In this document: piece by piece, positions 1-7,413 of the stretch
How positions within the stretch are numbered: position 1 is the first letter of the stretch
Layout of the letters: every line of letters starts with the position of its first letter
NCBI GenBank assembly: GCA_022013205.1
Contig: JAKLQT010000190.1
Location: forward strand, 1-14,444
DNA: 14,444 nucleotides
Reading direction: 5' to 3'
From: Candidatus Omnitrophota bacterium
GTDB taxonomy: Bacteria; Omnitrophota; Gorgyraeia; B26-G9
Made by a program: the position numbers and the translations under genes
The notes under the pieces: model-generated
What the model saw: the letters and a program-made list of their open reading frames with translations, nothing else
What the model was told of the DNA's origin: nothing
Databases searched by the model: none

Positions 1-622
1 ATCCCAGCACTTTTCCCCGGCTGTCGCCTTTTACAACAGTGCCCTGCACACTAAATCTCCTGCCCAGCAGCTTACTTACCGCGTGAAGCCTGCCGTTTTC
101 AATAAGGCTTCTAATAAACGAACTGCTTATGACCTTGCCCGCGCTTTTAACGGATTCTATCGCATCGACTTTGAATCCGCCCCTTTGGGCTGCTGACTTA
201 AGAAATTTTATATTGCCGCTTTTATTTCTGCCGAAATTAAAATTCTTTCCTATTACAACTTGTGTTGCCCTCAGCTGCCCAAGCAGGATCTTATCGATAA
301 AGTCCTGCGGCCTCATCCCGGCAAAACTTTTCTTAAAATCAACTATCAGGCAAATGTCCGGGTTTAATTGCGATATTAAACCAACTCTGTGTTCAATACT
401 GGTTAGCAGCGCGGGAGATTTATTTGGATTTGTTATGCGCATCGGATGCGGATAAAAAGTCATTACCACACTCACACCGTTTAACCTAGCCGCGATACTG
501 GCTGCCTTTTTAATTATCCTTTTATGGGCAATATGTACTCCGTCAAAGGTACCTATGGCAACAACCACAGGCCCTTTATGCTTTAAAGCGTTGAAATTTT
601 TTAATCCCTTGATGATCTTCAT
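1..622 (-). CDS. ribF: Bifunctional riboflavin kinase / FAD synthetase (partial, cut by the window edge)
   Basis: RibF converts riboflavin to FMN and FMN to FAD in the cytoplasm. I translated this frame directly: 207 residues are visible, starting at the ATG at 620-622. The FAD synthetase domain fills almost all of it. It has the nucleotide-binding motif GTFDGVHIAH (residues 24-33), VIGKNFNFG (123-131) and ISSSFIR (165-171). The family usually has HxGH at the first motif; here it is HIAH. The riboflavin kinase domain begins near residue 189 (FSVQGTVVKGDSRGKVLG) and runs off the window. The start lies 5 bases after the truB stop and has no clear Shine-Dalgarno, which fits translational coupling. 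truB-ribF is a common pair in bacteria. The identification is firm; only the C-terminus is missing. Confidence 0.92.
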   Translation of the reverse strand, partial: MKIIKGLKNFNALKHKGPVVVAIGTFDGVHIAHKRIIKKAASIAARLNGVSVVMTFYPHPMRITNPNKSPALLTSIEHRVGLISQLNPDICLIVDFKKSFAGMRPQDFIDKILLGQLRATQVVIGKNFNFGRNKSGNIKFLKSAAQRGGFKVDAIESVKSAGKVISSSFIRSLIENGRLHAVSKLLGRRFSVQGTVVKGDSRGKVLG

Positions 623-627
623 GGCAT

Positions 628-1314
628 TTATATTTTTATAAGCCTGCTCAGGATTTGGGCAGCTTTACATTGTTTTATATTTTCAACTTTGATTGCCTCT
701 GTTACGATGTAATCACCCACACCCAATCGACGCAAACCGTTCATATACGCGCCGCAGCCCAGCACCTCACCTATTTCCTCACATAAGGTTCTAACATATG
801 TGCCTTTTGAACACAACAGCGTAAAATATATATGAGGTAAATCTATCTTTGATATATGCAGGCTCGAAATTATAATCTTCTGCGGCTGCCTTTCAATGGA
901 AATCCCTTTTCGCGCAAGCTCATAAAGTTTTTTACCGCCTACTTTTTTAGCACTGACCATTGGCGGCACCTGCTGCGTCTCACCTTGAAACTGTTCAAAA
1001 GCCTCATCTATCTGCTTTTTGGAGTAACCCGCGACTTTTTTCTCAGTTATTATCTTTCCGGTATGATCAGCCGTGTCTGTCTTTACGCCCAGGGTAAGCC
1101 TTACTTCATAGGTTTTATCAAGCCCGGAAAAAGAGCTTGCCTTTTTTGTAGCGGCCTTACTGATTAAAACCAGCAGGAGCCCGGTAGCCTCAGGATCTAG
1201 GGTTCCCGCGTGTCCAATCTTTTTTATGTTCAACTTAGCCCTGAGGATATCTATAACATCATGCGAAGTCATTCCGTTAGGCTTGTCTACCAGTAATAAT
1301 CCATTTATGTCCAT
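628..1314 (-). CDS. truB: tRNA pseudouridine(55) synthase TruB, short form
   Basis: TruB isomerises U55 in the T loop of tRNAs. From the ATG at 1314 the product has 228 residues. It opens with the family N-terminus MDINGLLLVDKPNGMTSHDV. The catalytic motif GHAGTLDPEATG holds the nucleophilic Asp (D40 in this numbering), and the RNA-binding segment SKGTYVRTLCEEIG lies near residue 165. Many homologues exceed 300 residues and end in a PUA-like domain; this one stops soon after the catalytic core (…AQILSRLIKI), so that domain is reduced or absent. An in-frame GTG at 1326 would add four residues. Its GAAGG Shine-Dalgarno is only 2 bases from the GTG and 14 from the ATG, so the start is uncertain. 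The gene sits between nrnA and ribF, the usual rbfA-nrnA-truB-ribF order. Confidence 0.93.
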   Translation of the reverse strand: MDINGLLLVDKPNGMTSHDVIDILRAKLNIKKIGHAGTLDPEATGLLLVLISKAATKKASSFSGLDKTYEVRLTLGVKTDTADHTGKIITEKKVAGYSKKQIDEAFEQFQGETQQVPPMVSAKKVGGKKLYELARKGISIERQPQKIIISSLHISKIDLPHIYFTLLCSKGTYVRTLCEEIGEVLGCGAYMNGLRRLGVGDYIVTEAIKVENIKQCKAAQILSRLIKI

Positions 1315-1324
1315 ATTTTTAAGC

Positions 1325-1339
1325 ACAGCCTTCAGCTGT
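1325..1339 (-). promoter_or_regulatory. Small hairpin holding the truB ribosome-binding site
   Basis: In the transcript ACAGC pairs with GCTGT around the five-base loop TGAAG. The loop plus the next G carries the only Shine-Dalgarno-like sequence (GAAGG) before truB. The alternative GTG start overlaps the 3' arm. A five-base-pair stem could modestly mask the site. The pairing is seen in the sequence; a regulatory role is a guess. Confidence 0.25.
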
Positions 1340-1388
1340 TTAAAAACCGTTTTGCGTCATACGTATTGCCGCCAAGCTCAATACTGCT

Positions 1389-2381
1389 TTAGTTTTTTGG
1401 CCCTTTATTTTTTCTGATTGCTTCCTCAACAACGCTTACAAGCATCTGCTCTGCTTCATCCATGCTTTTTTCTATAACACAGCCGCTTGCGGCCTTGTGC
1501 CCGCCGCCTCCGAATTTTTCGGCGATTTTATTAACATCAATATCTGTTTTTGAACGAAAACTCACTTTTACCCCGGACTTATTGTCCATCTCTTTTAAAA
1601 AAGCAACCACCTCTGCTCCGTCTATCATACGCACAAAAGCGATAAAATCCTCACAGCAATCAGCCGTAAGCTTATTCCTGCTCAGCATTTCATTTGTTAC
1701 CTTAAACCAGATAAATTTAGCATCATCTGTTCTTTTGAGATTTGCAAGCACTTCCGCCAGAAGTTTAAAGGTATTAAATGATTTTGTCTCATAAACATAT
1801 TCATAAACCTGCTTGGGGTCAATATCATAAAGCAGAAGTTCAGCCGCTATCTGATGCGTTCTTGCCGTAGTATTTGAATAGCGAAAAGATCCGGTATCTG
1901 TCATTATCGCCACATAAACACATAACGCGCTATCATCATCAATAACCATATCACTGCTCTTAAACAGATCATATATCATCTCCCCCACTGATGAGCAGCG
2001 CGGATCAACCCAGTTTAAATTACCGAACTCACGATTGCTCACATGATGATCAATATTAATGATATACTTTCCATTTAACAGCTGCTTAACATCACCGATC
2101 CTATCAAGCGTAGGTGAATCAAGTATTATCGCCACCTCATATTCAACCTTTTCATTTTTCAAATCCCTAAACAGCTCCACACTTTTGGCTCCGGGAATAA
2201 ACATAATATTCTTCGGCACGCCATCAGTATTGATTATCCTGACCTTTTTATCCAGCATTTTCAGCAAGTTTGCCATAGCCAACTGACTGCCTATGGCATC
2301 ACCTTCAGGGTTAACATGTCCGGCGATCAAAAACCGCTTATGCTTTTTTATAACATCAAGAATCTGTTTTCTGATCATCAT
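1389..2381 (-). CDS. nrnA: DHH-family oligoribonuclease / pAp phosphatase NrnA
   Basis: NrnA-type enzymes degrade short oligonucleotides (nanoRNA) and dephosphorylate 3'-phosphoadenosine 5'-phosphate, using Mn-dependent DHH chemistry. The 330-residue product has the full set of motifs: HVNPEGDAIGS (22-32), ILDSPTLDRIG (86-96), the DHH triad (111-113), MTDTGSFRYS (160-169), and the DHHA1 substrate loop GGGGHKAASG (291-300). The first motif has Glu26 where many relatives have the first Asp of the metal-binding DxD. Two ATGs lie back to back (2381 and 2378). AGAGG lies 9 bases before the first and AAGGGG 4 bases before the second, so either could start. The 5' end overlaps the rbfA 3' end by 26 bases, indicating coupled translation. 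Other DHH phosphoesterases are possible, but the rbfA-truB neighbourhood favours NrnA. Confidence 0.87.
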   Translation of the reverse strand: MMIRKQILDVIKKHKRFLIAGHVNPEGDAIGSQLAMANLLKMLDKKVRIINTDGVPKNIMFIPGAKSVELFRDLKNEKVEYEVAIILDSPTLDRIGDVKQLLNGKYIINIDHHVSNREFGNLNWVDPRCSSVGEMIYDLFKSSDMVIDDDSALCVYVAIMTDTGSFRYSNTTARTHQIAAELLLYDIDPKQVYEYVYETKSFNTFKLLAEVLANLKRTDDAKFIWFKVTNEMLSRNKLTADCCEDFIAFVRMIDGAEVVAFLKEMDNKSGVKVSFRSKTDIDVNKIAEKFGGGGHKAASGCVIEKSMDEAEQMLVSVVEEAIRKNKGPKN

Positions 2382-2745
2382 TCCCCTTTTCCTCTTTTTC
2401 CAATCTCTCTTTTTCTATTTTATCGAAAATCATGCCGATATGCAGATTATATTCAGTAGATGTATCAAGCTTAAAAATTATCTCCGGGGTATAACGCAAT
2501 TCCATGGTGTCCCCAAGCAGTTTTCTGATATATTTATTCGCGCTCTTAAGCCCCTCTCGCGCTTCCTTTTTCTTATCATCTTCACCCAAAACACTGTAAA
2601 AGGCCTTTGCGGTGCGCAAATCACTAGTAAGTTCCACTTTGGTAATTGTAAGAAACCCGATACGGGGATCTTTTATTTTATCATGGATTATAATGCTTAT
2701 CTCTTCTTTTATGCGTTGGGCGACTTTTTCTTTTCTTTGGCTCAT
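2356..2745 (-). CDS. rbfA: 30S ribosome-binding factor A
   Basis: RbfA binds the 30S subunit and assists late 16S rRNA maturation and cold adaptation. The 129-residue product has the expected small KH-like composition: an N-terminal helix (RKEKVAQRIKEEIS), DPRIGFLTITKVELTSDLRTAKAF (split here as DPRIGFLTIT at 26-35 and SDLRTAKAFY at 41-50), then a C-terminal RYTPEIIFKLD (84-94). A highly charged tail follows (EKERLEKEEKGNDDQ). I chose the ATG at 2745 because GGAG lies 8 bases upstream. A longer frame starting at 2784 would overlap the upstream gene and add an un-family-like N-terminus. It follows the nucleotidyltransferase fusion by 29 bases and overlaps nrnA. The call is secure. Confidence 0.94.
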   Translation of the reverse strand: MSQRKEKVAQRIKEEISIIIHDKIKDPRIGFLTITKVELTSDLRTAKAFYSVLGEDDKKKEAREGLKSANKYIRKLLGDTMELRYTPEIIFKLDTSTEYNLHIGMIFDKIEKERLEKEEKGNDDQKTDS

Positions 2746-2753
2746 TACTAAAT

Positions 2754-2757
2754 CTCC
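2754..2757 (-). promoter_or_regulatory. Ribosome-binding site that sets the rbfA start
   Basis: GGAG on the minus strand lies 8 bases before the ATG at 2745. The alternative upstream ATG at 2784 is inside the preceding gene. Confidence 0.7.
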
Positions 2758-2774
2758 ATTTTCATCTCGATTAA

Positions 2775-5393
2775 TTATGCACATAGTATCTTCCTGGCAA
2801 ATTCAAGTTCTTCTTTCTTTGTAGAAATAATGCCGTCAATTTTTGCGCAAAGCGTAAGTGCCAGCGCCTGTTTAAAACGGGGCCCTGTGTAAGAAACGAT
2901 TTTTTTCAGGTCATGCCCGGAAATTTTAAGCTTTATATTAGCATATTTTCTTAAAAAGTTTATATAAAATTCTTTTTTCTTCATTGTTTTCGTTTTGGCC
3001 ATAAAAAAAAGCAGCACTTCAAGCGGCAGAGGCTTGAACAGTTTATATAAGCCGCTTGGCGCAACGTGAGCGTTTTTGTTTATTGTCTGAAATATGTTCA
3101 GCTCATTTTCTTTACTAACAAACACGCACTCTTTCACTGATTTTTTAAAGCTGAATTTTTTAAAGACCTCTTGGGCCTCTTTTTCTGTTAAGTCATCTAA
3201 GATTACAAGCAGATATACAATCTGGCGCCTGAGAGGCAGCTGGAAAAAGCTCAGTTTATACCAGCCCAGAATCTCTTCCACAGATTCAAGGTTCTGAAGC
3301 ATTTTTTTGTTAAATTTCAGCCGCCTGTGGATGAACTTCAATTCGTGAAGATGCGCCATCCGCCGAATAACTTTTATTGGATGCGGTTCACTCAAAAGCA
3401 GAATCAGCTCATCGGCTATCCTGATTTTGTGCAGCCGGTCAAACATCTCAAGGTCCACCGCTGCCTGGATTAAATTCTCCGTATGTTTGTCAATTAGAAA
3501 ATCAAAACGCTGCTCAAAACGAATAGCTCGAAGAATCCGGGTAGGATCCTCCACAAAGCTAAGATCATGCAAAACACGTATCCTTTTCTCTCTGATATCC
3601 TTTCCTCCATTGAAAAAATCGATCAGCTTAGCAAATGTCTTTTTGTTTAACCCGATAGCAAGAGTGTTTATCGTAAAATCTCTCCGGCATAAATCCTGCG
3701 CCAGTGAGCTGGACTTAACAACCGGTAAGGCAGCGGGATACTCGTAAAACTCGGTCCGCGCGGTAGCAATATCCAGCATCGTCCCGTCTTTTAGCTTGAT
3801 CTTCGCTGTTTTAAATCTTTGATGGATTTCAACTTCGGCTTTAAACCGTTTTGCCAAAATCTGAGCAAACTCAATAGCATTGGCCTCAACAACAATATCC
3901 ATATCGAGATTGGCTCTGCCTTGAATTAAATCCCGCACAAAGCCTCCGATAATATAAGCGTTTATTTTTTGTTGATCAGCGATCCTGCCGATTTTTTTTA
4001 GAAAACTAATTGTTTTTTTCGGCAAAACGCGTTCCATCTTCTTACCCAGATCAAGCTGCTTATGTTCTGCGGTTTTAATCTCTTTTCTTTGCACCCTGTC
4101 TATAAAAACATCTTTGTAATTACTTTTTAAAATATCTCTTTGTGATACAACTCCGATAAGTTTTCCGTTTTCAAGCACAGGTAAAAGATCAAGCCTCTCT
4201 TCAGACATGGATCTCTGCACATCCTCTAACGGCGCATCCGCGCTTACTGCCGGAACTTTCTTGCGCATATACCCTTTTATCGGCGCGTGCGCGAACCCCT
4301 GCGCCAGCGCCCGGTCAATATCACTTCTGGTAATAATGCCCTCGAATTTACCATTTTCAACAACCGCGGCAGCATCAAGGCGCAGCTTACTTAATATCTT
4401 TTTAGCCTTATACACGGGAACCTTTAAATTGAATGTGTTTAAATCCACGTTCATTATATCCGCGGCATTAAGCTTTGATTTTACTCTTTTCTTAAGAATG
4501 CCTAACAGCTCCTTTTCCACTTCAGAAATTCTCTTTCCTCTTATCGTAGCTGAGGCGGCGCTGGGATGCCCTCCCCCGTTGAATTTCCTAATGATCTTAT
4601 TTACATCCACAGAATTCAGGCGGCTGCGCGCGATCATCTGAATTCTCTCACCGATATTTACCAGAGTAAACAGCACGCTGAAATTTTCTATTTCAAGAAG
4701 CTTATGCGTAACCCAGGCCAAATCCTGTGATTCGTCATGAATCCTGACGCTTGAAATCGCGATATTTACTCCGGCAACACGAAAAATTTTTGTTGCGTCG
4801 ATAAGCTGAGAAAGCAGATGCATCTCTGCTTTGCTTAATTCACGGCTCAGGCATGAGGCGATCAGACTCAAATTCGCTCTCTGTGAAAATAGATAGCTAA
4901 CCATATCAATATCTTTCTTAGTTGTGGTCTGAAAAGTCAGAGATCCTGTATCCTCATAAATACCCAGAGCGAATATCGTGGCCTCAAGCGGGCTTATAGG
5001 AATCTTTTTCTTCTTTATTATTTCAAGTAATATCGTTACCGTAGCACCTCTTCTGCGATAAACATCTTTATGGGCGATCAGGTCGTTCTTGCCTCTTGGA
5101 TGATGATCATAGCAATGTACCTGCAGTCCGGAATTTTTCAGAAACTCAGCCGCTTTTCCTATTCTGCTCTTTAATCTTGTATCCACCATTATCAAGCGGC
5201 TCATTTTTTTAAAATCCACATTCTTTTCGTTTTCCGCGCGGATACCTTCATGCACCATGGATAGAAAATCACGCACACTGCGTTCCTTGCTCGATGGGTG
5301 GATAACTTTTGCATTAGGATAGAGTTTTGAGGCTGCAACAAGGCTGCCTAACGCGTCAAAATCCGCATTATTATGTGTTACTATGACATCCAT
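2775..5393 (-). CDS. DHH / CBS / class II tRNA nucleotidyltransferase fusion (CCA- or A-adding enzyme)
   Basis: This 872-residue protein joins three modules. Residues 1-300 are a DHH phosphoesterase: HNNADFDALGS (7-17), MVDTR (69-73), YDHH (95-98), YEDTGSL (146-152) and the DHHA1 loop GGGHPSAAS (273-281). Residues about 312-428 are two CBS domains, which usually bind adenine nucleotides. Residues about 465-870 are a class II nucleotidyltransferase: GGFVRD (483-488), the metal-binding LDMD (496-499), RRDFTINTLA (570-579) and EDPTRILRAIRF (615-626). The last module adds A or CCA to tRNA 3' ends. The same architecture is known for A-adding or CCA-adding enzymes of several deep-branching bacteria. 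I cannot tell A-adding from full CCA-adding from sequence alone. It is first in an operon with rbfA-nrnA-truB-ribF, where infB usually sits. The ATG has only a weak TAGG upstream. Confidence 0.91.
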   Translation of the reverse strand: MDVIVTHNNADFDALGSLVAASKLYPNAKVIHPSSKERSVRDFLSMVHEGIRAENEKNVDFKKMSRLIMVDTRLKSRIGKAAEFLKNSGLQVHCYDHHPRGKNDLIAHKDVYRRRGATVTILLEIIKKKKIPISPLEATIFALGIYEDTGSLTFQTTTKKDIDMVSYLFSQRANLSLIASCLSRELSKAEMHLLSQLIDATKIFRVAGVNIAISSVRIHDESQDLAWVTHKLLEIENFSVLFTLVNIGERIQMIARSRLNSVDVNKIIRKFNGGGHPSAASATIRGKRISEVEKELLGILKKRVKSKLNAADIMNVDLNTFNLKVPVYKAKKILSKLRLDAAAVVENGKFEGIITRSDIDRALAQGFAHAPIKGYMRKKVPAVSADAPLEDVQRSMSEERLDLLPVLENGKLIGVVSQRDILKSNYKDVFIDRVQRKEIKTAEHKQLDLGKKMERVLPKKTISFLKKIGRIADQQKINAYIIGGFVRDLIQGRANLDMDIVVEANAIEFAQILAKRFKAEVEIHQRFKTAKIKLKDGTMLDIATARTEFYEYPAALPVVKSSSLAQDLCRRDFTINTLAIGLNKKTFAKLIDFFNGGKDIREKRIRVLHDLSFVEDPTRILRAIRFEQRFDFLIDKHTENLIQAAVDLEMFDRLHKIRIADELILLLSEPHPIKVIRRMAHLHELKFIHRRLKFNKKMLQNLESVEEILGWYKLSFFQLPLRRQIVYLLVILDDLTEKEAQEVFKKFSFKKSVKECVFVSKENELNIFQTINKNAHVAPSGLYKLFKPLPLEVLLFFMAKTKTMKKKEFYINFLRKYANIKLKISGHDLKKIVSYTGPRFKQALALTLCAKIDGIISTKKEELEFARKILCA

Positions 5394-5438
5394 AATGTGA
5401 ACCTAAGTTAAAAGGTAAAAGTGAAAAATAGGAGCATG

Positions 5439-5467
5439 ATTATATCTTAATGATATTATTTTTAGAA
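5439..5467 (-). promoter_or_regulatory. Candidate promoter for the nucleotidyltransferase-rbfA-nrnA-truB-ribF operon
   Basis: A perfect -10 hexamer TATAAT (5439-5444) stands about 45 bases before the start codon at 5393. At 17-base spacing the -35 is TTCTAA (5462-5467), only 3 of 6 matches to consensus. The rest of the 274-base gap between this gene and the tRNA is AT-rich. It contains short TTGCG/CGCAA words (around 5584-5625), one of which can form a five-base-pair hairpin on the minus strand. I see no gene in it. Confidence 0.4.
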
Positions 5468-5667
5468 TTTGAGCTAAAAATAATTGTGTTTACGGCTTTT
5501 GTAAGCACATCTTGATTATTCCACAGTATTGAGTTGTACGTAATGTGTTTAAGAATTACTTCTTGGTTCTTTTGCTTTTTCCTTGCGATTTTGCGTTTTT
5601 TCGCAATGCGCAATACTCGATACGCGATAATTTTTCTTGTACTTCAGTAGTTCTTTTTACTTTTATT

Positions 5668-5742
5668 TGGCGCCCCCTGGGAGAATCGAACTTCCATCTC
5701 AGGCTCCGGAGGCCAGCGCTTTATCCGTTAAGCTAAGGGGGC
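5668..5742 (-). tRNA. tRNA-Arg (anticodon CCG)
   Basis: The minus strand folds into a 75-base cloverleaf. The acceptor stem is GCCCCCU/AGGGGGC, the D stem GCUU/AAGC, the anticodon loop CUCCGGA with CCG at 5707-5709, and the T loop UUCGAUU. The discriminator is G and CCA is encoded (5668-5670). The anticodon reads CGG (Arg). Two imperfections stand out: a U28.U42 mismatch in the anticodon stem and an A51.C63 mismatch in the T stem. It is a single tRNA between xerD and the nucleotidyltransferase operon, not part of a cluster. Confidence 0.94.
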
Positions 5743-5831
5743 GATTGCCAAATTATCTATAAGTAAATATGAGCAAAAACTGTTCTTCCTATCCGGGTTC
5801 TCTGCAAATTTACTCTAAAAAACTAAAAGCG

Positions 5832-6725
5832 TCAAGGCCGCGGATGGAATTTTTTATGAATTGATTTAAGCTTATCTTTATTCATATGAGTGTATATCTG
5901 CGTTGTAGCAATATTGCTATGCCCGAGAAGCTCCTGCACAATACGCAGATCCGCGCCCTTTTCCAGTAAATGAGTGGCGAACGAATGACGCAAAGTATGC
6001 GGCGAAACCCGCTTGGAAATATTAGCCAAAATCACATACTGCTTTATCAGCTTCCATATCATTTGACGGGTAATTTTAGCCCCTAATTTAGAAAGAAAAA
6101 GATGCTTGGATTCTTTATCCTTCAATAGTTTTCCCCTGCCCTTGTCTAAATAATCAACCAGGGCTGACTGCGCGTAAGCACCCATAGGGATAATTCTTTC
6201 TTTCTGGCCTTTACCAAGGCAGCGTATGATCCCCAATTTTAAATCTATATCTTTTAGCTTTAGATCAACAAGTTCAGAAACGCGCATGCCTGTGGCATAA
6301 AGCAATTCAAAACATGCCCTATCGCGCATATGTTTAACCTTATCTCCCCTGATCACATCCAGAAAACTTTCCACCTCCCGGATGGAAAGCACGTCAGGCA
6401 GATAGCGCCATAAGCGCGGGGATTCTAAAAGCTCGGCCGGATCCTTTTTTACATATTTCTGGCTTACCAGGTATCTATAGAAAACCTTAAGTACTACTAT
6501 ATTCCGCGCGATGGAGCTTGATTTTAGACTTTTTTCTTTAAGATCATAAATAAAACCGAGAAAATGATCCCGGTCAGGATTCAGCAGATCTGTGATCTGG
6601 TTATTTTCGGTATATTGCGAAAACTTATTCAAGTCGCGCCAGTAAGAGGAAATTGTGTTTTGCGAAAGCCCTCTTTCCAGGGATATATAATCAATAAATT
6701 CATCAATATAGCGTTCAAGTTTCAT
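5832..6725 (-). CDS. xerD: Site-specific tyrosine recombinase XerD (XerC/D family)
   Basis: Xer recombinases resolve chromosome dimers at dif during division. The 297-residue product has the SAM-like core-binding domain (about 1-90) and the catalytic domain. The catalytic residues are R148 (ATGMRVSELV), K172 (GKGQKERIIP), H243 and R246 (HTLRHSFATHLL), H269 (LGHSNIATTQIYTHM) and Y278. Length and residue spacing match E. coli XerD almost exactly, hence the symbol; XerC cannot be fully excluded. The start at 6725 overlaps the uracil-DNA glycosylase stop by 11 bases and has only a weak AGAAG site, suggesting coupled translation. It is 89 bases from the tRNA. Nothing else phage-like is nearby, so I read it as the housekeeping enzyme and not an integrase. 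Confidence 0.92.
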   Translation of the reverse strand: MKLERYIDEFIDYISLERGLSQNTISSYWRDLNKFSQYTENNQITDLLNPDRDHFLGFIYDLKEKSLKSSSIARNIVVLKVFYRYLVSQKYVKKDPAELLESPRLWRYLPDVLSIREVESFLDVIRGDKVKHMRDRACFELLYATGMRVSELVDLKLKDIDLKLGIIRCLGKGQKERIIPMGAYAQSALVDYLDKGRGKLLKDKESKHLFLSKLGAKITRQMIWKLIKQYVILANISKRVSPHTLRHSFATHLLEKGADLRIVQELLGHSNIATTQIYTHMNKDKLKSIHKKFHPRP

Positions 6726-7413
6726 CTTCTTTTAGGTGTTTCATAATCTTCTGCATGTCATCCCAAACAAGTCTTTTATCCTGCGGATTGCGCAAAAGAT
6801 ATGCCGGATGGTATGTAGGCATAAGTTTAATTCCTTCAAAATCATAAAAATTCCCCCTGAGCCTTGAAATCGGCCTTGTTTCATCCAGCAGGGCGTGAGC
6901 GGCAAATTTACCAAGAGTACAAATGATCTTAGGCTTAATTATTTTGACTAATTCAATCAGATAAGGCCTGCAGCATACCACCTCTTCAGGCAGCGGATTA
7001 CGGTTTCCAGGCGGACGGCAGCGTAATACATTGGTAATAAACACATCACCGCGCTCAAGTCTCATTGCCTTTATAATCCTGGTAAGCAGCTCACCGGCAA
7101 CACCGACAAAAGGGATTCCAGACAAGTCCTCATCCCTTCCCGGAGCTTCCCCCACAAACATGATCTGAGCATTAAGATCCCCGTCTCCGAAAACAAGATT
7201 CGTCTTTGTCTTATATAACGGGCACAGCTGACATTTTTTTGCCCGAGCCAAAAGCGCCTCAAAAGTTTCTTTTTTAACTGCGGGCACATTAATAGATTGA
7301 GCATTACTAAAAGGGAGGCCTTCTTTAGAAAAATACTCCTCAAACTCAAGCCGCAGCCTGATCTGCTGAAGATTTTGCTTTAACTGATCAATAATAATTT
7401 TTCCGTTACCCAT
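6715..7413 (-). CDS. Family 4 (iron-sulfur) uracil-DNA glycosylase
   Basis: Family 4 UDGs remove uracil from DNA after cytosine deamination and start base-excision repair. The product (232 residues from the ATG at 7413) shows CQLCPLYKTKTNLVFGDG, then the active-site motif GEAPGRDED, IPFVGVAG and VLRCRPPGNRNP. The second catalytic motif is HPAYLLR near the C-terminus. Four cysteines at 61, 64, 132 and 147/148 (this numbering) fit the [4Fe-4S] cluster of the family. An ATG two codons earlier (7419) is only 1 base from the AAAGGA site, while 7413 is 7 bases from it, so I prefer 7413. It overlaps the upstream glycosyltransferase gene by 34 bases and the xerD start by 11. The about 50-residue N-terminal stretch before the first cysteine is longer than in minimal homologues. 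Confidence 0.92.
   Translation of the reverse strand: MGNGKIIIDQLKQNLQQIRLRLEFEEYFSKEGLPFSNAQSINVPAVKKETFEALLARAKKCQLCPLYKTKTNLVFGDGDLNAQIMFVGEAPGRDEDLSGIPFVGVAGELLTRIIKAMRLERGDVFITNVLRCRPPGNRNPLPEEVVCCRPYLIELVKIIKPKIICTLGKFAAHALLDETRPISRLRGNFYDFEGIKLMPTYHPAYLLRNPQDKRLVWDDMQKIMKHLKEDET

Noticed and set aside
856..1167. Plus-strand open frame of about 100 codons
   Set aside because: It lies antisense to truB, which has clear family motifs. The plus-strand product has no recognisable domain. The same applies to the other plus-strand frames over ribF, nrnA, the nucleotidyltransferase fusion, secDF and rnfE.
5550..5670. Lys-rich minus-strand frame after the tRNA (ending …AKSQGKSKRTKK)
   Set aside because: It has no ATG or GTG start, begins inside the tRNA 3' end, and its lysine content follows from the local A-rich sequence.
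5668..6725. Tyrosine recombinase gene next to a tRNA gene, as in an integrated element
   Set aside because: The recombinase matches XerD in length and catalytic spacing and is co-transcribed with repair genes. There is no cargo, no excisionase and no tRNA 3'-end duplication in the window.
7071..7349. Second minus-strand frame of 92 codons
   Set aside because: It is an out-of-frame shadow inside the uracil-DNA glycosylase gene.
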